DNA of 9,845 nucleotides. Origin: Zwartia sp. (GTDB lineage Bacteria > Pseudomonadota > Gammaproteobacteria > Burkholderiales > Burkholderiaceae_B). The stretch is from assembly GCA_030653405.1 (NCBI GenBank), contig JAURZO010000162.1, forward strand, positions 1-9,845, in the 5' to 3' direction. The translations under genes were made by a program, and so were the position numbers. Under the pieces are notes generated by a model. The model was given only the letters and a program-made list of their open reading frames with translations. It did no database searches and was not told where the DNA came from. Every line of letters starts with the position of its first letter. The first letter of the stretch is position 1. Positions 8,801 through 9,845 of the stretch are shown piece after piece.

Positions 8801-9125
8801 TTCCTTTCTAGACAAGGTTTATGATGTGATGTTCGACCGTGCGCCCGATGATGTTGGCAGAGCATATTGGATCAACGATATTCAATCCGCGATCAATCGT
8901 GGCGATGATATTGACCCATATATTTTCATCATCATGAATGGCGCCCAAACGTCTGATATGCAGCACTTAACTGCTAAAAGTATGATCGCAAACGAACAGA
9001 TCTTTCAGCAGTATCAGCACAATGACAGTATTAATGATGTGAATTCAGCATTATTTTTGACTGGAGCAAGCCAACTCAATCTGCTGGACTCGATGGTTAC
9101 GGTTTATAACGACGCGATTGCTTGA
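5850..9125 (+). CDS. Large secreted/surface protein: GH64/thaumatin-like region, cadherin-like Ig domain, C-terminal DUF4214
   Basis: A 1091-residue acidic, Asn/Ser/Thr/Gly-rich protein with almost no cysteine. Residues about 25-430 resemble bacterial beta-1,3-glucanase family 64/thaumatin-like proteins: YDSFEYALSPAD (99-110), SVNGFGFPMALEV (121-133), an ITGIF...YNYKVSYD...FILTPEENSQVKGTIKL block (218-268), FLTGLDLGYLG (315-325) and SNSYGSQYSDNAM. A beta-rich middle (about 430-810) has no family I recognise. Residues about 820-898 form a cadherin/VCBS-like Ig domain (QGTLVND...GPANGTLQFNSDGSFTYTP...FVGLDSFVYWA). Residues about 970-1056 are a DUF4214 domain (VYDVMFDRAPDDVGRAYW), common at the C terminus of type I-secreted and S-layer-like proteins. 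The N terminus MAATTGNINISVTS is not a Sec signal, so export by type I secretion through the C terminus is inferred. No RTX nonapeptides and no ABC exporter are visible. Role may be glucan binding or degradation. Confidence 0.82.
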   Translation: MAATTGNINISVTSAKQTFLTTKSASLYTVAFDGTTPYWSTIYTAGSISSPTATIPLINSGKLYIIESNASLADLQTKITKQSDIDVSNSTVAPNQFRYDSFEYALSPADQGGTPQGNLTSVNGFGFPMALEVAYSDSTTATVGYAVKADTLTTELSSAGAPLINFNSGDLNGEFQYAGSPSTNSGGGYTKPAAFTETHWTTYLNQLGTQLGSEPIRITGIFNGAPDAAQQWHNQAFYNYKVSYDNATSTFILTPEENSQVKGTIKLTSAVLAKNIYAIDASTSADIYQVVDGVETLYTSQFLGANDQWGAVFTQFLTGLDLGYLGQEGVSPNPSISNPVDLNGNWNWSPIYAFGDNLVSGGPVTPTFDSYSKVFFDNSNSYGSQYSDNAMSQYSSGGPLVNLFETVGGVNQTVNTNQITIKIFDDGETPTGYTQPTLYNYIASGSGYATFATLADADIANFVINLGIPAGSPSSGDQNTGKNRLAETSWFANPEKFALSYQYQTSANNWSNASFVYADAGNPDNLWSQWSLTPNGEKASITPGTTPGAQGIGSVLLNNIPIGKDAGDITWHKISVYDTSLTGWQSAPLKTFNLYTTSDGTGKFLYTAGQLAIDGGATVSTGQGQTAGVSTTVNLLVGSGTFIDPVLLAPEAKQGASYATSGTAPSAPVVGYFNASDTFVAQAGQTEMISPNATGKANNVVFGWTGYNPNATSDTNNLWTKYYTNKVSAQNIVEVTWSLASTKDHGTGGSTLTTADIDGKWITEQLRLTPGQYQVTMTEYTEQNGSRIQFAQQSSPLTLTLDGSQDTILAMRDAYLVSQGAKVVDAAQGTLVNDTGAPTVATLLSGPANGTLQFNSDGSFTYTPDQDFVGLDSFVYWAEKDVGGGVIEKSQAAVNLQVVPDIGTLANSLENYSTVGLTLFGYLEHGATQSLSNTYLAELQTYQNQGLSEQEAMYKLANSIGETSAAEGLFPFLANPTTDIGAINSFLDKVYDVMFDRAPDDVGRAYWINDIQSAINRGDDIDPYIFIIMNGAQTSDMQHLTAKSMIANEQIFQQYQHNDSINDVNSALFLTGASQLNLLDSMVTVYNDAIA

Positions 9126-9146
9126 GGCTACTCATCACAAAAAGCT

Positions 9147-9398
9147 TTAGCTGATTGTCTCGTAGCAGTCAGTCAATAGCGTGTTGTTGTATTTGACAGT
9201 TTTTTGATTTACGGTGTCTAACACCGTCACGTCAAGGTTGGCGATATCTGCAAGTGCTCTATCCAGCCATTCTGCCAACGTTGCGCGTTTCTTCATCTGT
9301 TTCTCAATTTCTACCTGTGCTCGTTCTGTTGCTGTCACGCATTTAGTCTTTTGTTTTACCAGAGTGGATTGCTCTGCCTTCGATCGTGAAGCACTGGA
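9147..9398 (-). pseudogene. Minus-strand remnant, charged helical C-terminal fragment
   Basis: On the minus strand the frame is open from 9398 to the stop at 9147-9149, giving about 83 residues. The product is coding-like: KAEQSTLVKQKTK, then TATERAQVEIEKQMKKRATL and AEWLDRALADIANLDVTVLD. It is rich in Lys, Glu, Gln and Ala, unlike the frames opposite it. There is no ATG with a ribosome binding site. A GTG at 9336-9338 is possible but poorly placed. The same frame upstream is interrupted by TGA (9399-9401) and further stops, although it still reads KGDGVIGMML between them. I do not recognise the family. It is more likely the end of a broken gene than an intact small one. Confidence 0.35.
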
Positions 9399-9406
9399 TC
9401 AGAGCA

Positions 9407-9631
9407 TCATGCCGATAACACCATCGCCTTTTTATATAGCGTCTCGTATATGTTCAGTGCCGCTGGCTTTTTAACTTTGCGAAATGATTGCTGTCGTTTC
9501 TACCACACATCAAATTGATATTGCTGCTCTTTGCACAACAACACCGTGATGTGTTTAGCATCAATCTCTTTTCCAGCAGCCAAATCTGCTGTGCGTTGCT
9601 GCTATCGTGCAATGCTTTCAATTGTGTTCAT
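9407..9631 (-). pseudogene. Minus-strand remnant with two in-frame amber stops
   Basis: From ATG 9629-9631 the minus strand reads MNTIESIAR, a TAG (9602-9604), then QQRTADLAAGKEIDAKHITV...QYQFDVW, a second TAG (9500-9502), then KRQQSFRKVKKPAALNIYET LYKKAMVLSA and TGA (9407-9409). Between the stops the translation is balanced and coding-like. It ends next to the start of the other minus-strand remnant, in a different frame. The two could be pieces of one gene of about 160 codons broken by one frameshift and nonsense mutations. No family was recognised. Confidence 0.3.
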
Positions 9632-9660
9632 CGTGTAATTTTATGTGGGTATAAACTAAA

Positions 9661-9685
9661 CCCCACCGCCTTATGAGCAGTGGGG
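9661..9685 (-). terminator. GC-rich hairpin, terminator-like on the minus strand
   Basis: CCCCAC at 9661-9666 pairs with GTGGGG at 9680-9685 around a 13-base loop, with two more possible pairs inside. Read on the minus strand the stem is followed directly by TTTAGTTT, as in a modest intrinsic terminator. On the + strand no T-run follows. It would end a minus-strand transcript entering from the right, or attenuate the decayed minus-strand frame that begins at 9631. Confidence 0.35.
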
Positions 9686-9750
9686 CATATAGAACTAACC
9701 CATGGTGTTTAGTAGGTTGGGTCTAGGTTGGTTATCCCGCGAGGAATGGG

Positions 9751-9789
9751 GTGAAATTACTTGACGTGATTTCACTCACTAAATTGATA
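9751..9789 (+). promoter_or_regulatory. Candidate promoter overlapped by an inverted-repeat operator
   Basis: TTGACG (9761-9766) and TTGATA (9784-9789) are separated by 17 bp and form a fair sigma-70-type promoter reading rightward. An inverted repeat, gtgaaat at 9751-9757 and atttcac at 9769-9775, brackets the -35 element. Its 25-bp span and placement are typical of a repressor site. The predicted transcription start would lie almost at the ATG at 9799, giving a nearly leaderless message, so the assignment is tentative. Confidence 0.35.
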
Positions 9790-9798
9790 CCTTGGAGA

Positions 9799-9845
9799 AT
9801 GATTAAAGAGTCACCACTAGCAAAAATTTTGTCGTTTGTATTATT
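9799..9845 (+). CDS. Start of a gene leaving the window, probably with a signal peptide or membrane anchor
   Basis: An ATG at 9799 preceded by TTGGAGA opens a frame that stays open to the window edge and reads MIKESPLAKILSFVL. A positively charged start followed by a hydrophobic run is what a Sec signal peptide or first membrane segment looks like. The Shine-Dalgarno-like GGAG is only one base from the ATG, closer than usual, so the start could be slightly different. Only 15 codons are visible and no function can be assigned. Confidence 0.4.
   Translation, partial: MIKESPLAKILSFVL

Larger units (their letters stand above)
9126..9798. other. Long gene-poor stretch with decayed minus-strand frames
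   Basis: No convincing intact gene occupies this 670-bp stretch. It contains two protein-like but broken minus-strand frames, one GC-rich hairpin, a short tandem motif (taggttgg at 9713-9720 and 9724-9731, 11 bp apart) and a promoter/operator-like sequence near its right end. The + strand frames here encode Ser/Phe/Cys-rich products with no plausible start context and look like antisense shadows. I found no terminal inverted repeats that would define an insertion sequence. Confidence 0.6.

Noticed and set aside
9214..9474. 86-residue + strand frame with an ATG
   Set aside because: The product is Ser/Ala/Phe/Cys-rich and lacks a ribosome binding site. The opposite strand gives a more coding-like translation.
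9488..9676. 62-residue + strand frame
   Set aside because: It is hydrophobic and Cys/Leu-rich without start signals, and reads across the hairpin at 9661. It looks like an antisense shadow of the decayed minus-strand frame.
9126..9845. Insertion sequence at the right end
   Set aside because: No terminal inverted repeats, target duplication or transposase motif could be found. The region fits decayed DNA better.

Overview
The window looks like chromosomal DNA from a Gram-negative proteobacterium, most likely a betaproteobacterium of the Burkholderiales. The main clue is the Bug/TctC-type periplasmic binding protein at the left edge, a family greatly expanded in that order. Periplasmic c-type cytochromes and a twin-arginine-like signal fit the same picture. 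Base composition is moderate in the genes and visibly AT-richer between them. No rRNA, tRNA, CRISPR array or intact insertion sequence was seen. All convincing genes are on the + strand.

Layout: (1) 1-972, the C-terminal part of a TctC/Bug solute receptor, followed by a strong hairpin. (2) 1090-4244, a two-gene operon with an ATGA overlap: a LodA/GoxA-like oxidase of the cysteine tryptophylquinone (CTQ) type, and its flavoprotein maturase LodB. (3) 4245-4430, an intergenic region with several short direct and inverted repeats. (4) 4440-5252, a di-heme cytochrome c of the thiosulfate dehydrogenase TsdA type, followed 11 bp later by a 148-residue protein that may belong to an Imm-5-like immunity family. 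(5) 5850-9125, a 1091-residue protein with a GH64/thaumatin-like N-terminal region, a cadherin/Ig-like domain and a C-terminal DUF4214. It has no Sec signal and is probably exported by another route such as type I secretion. (6) 9126-9798, a non-coding or decayed stretch with remnants of minus-strand reading frames. (7) 9799-9845, the probable start of another gene running out of the window, preceded by a promoter-like and operator-like sequence.

How the genes may work together: LodB is expected to build the CTQ cofactor in the cytoplasm inside the LodA-like precursor. This LodA-like protein carries a Tat-like leader, so it may be exported already folded and modified. A periplasmic di-heme cytochrome c lies just downstream. 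That suggests, but does not show, that electrons from amine or amino-acid oxidation could go to cytochrome c rather than only to oxygen. This would parallel quinohemoprotein amine dehydrogenase, where CTQ and a di-heme c subunit also occur together. The large GH64-like protein appears to be a separate secreted or surface module.
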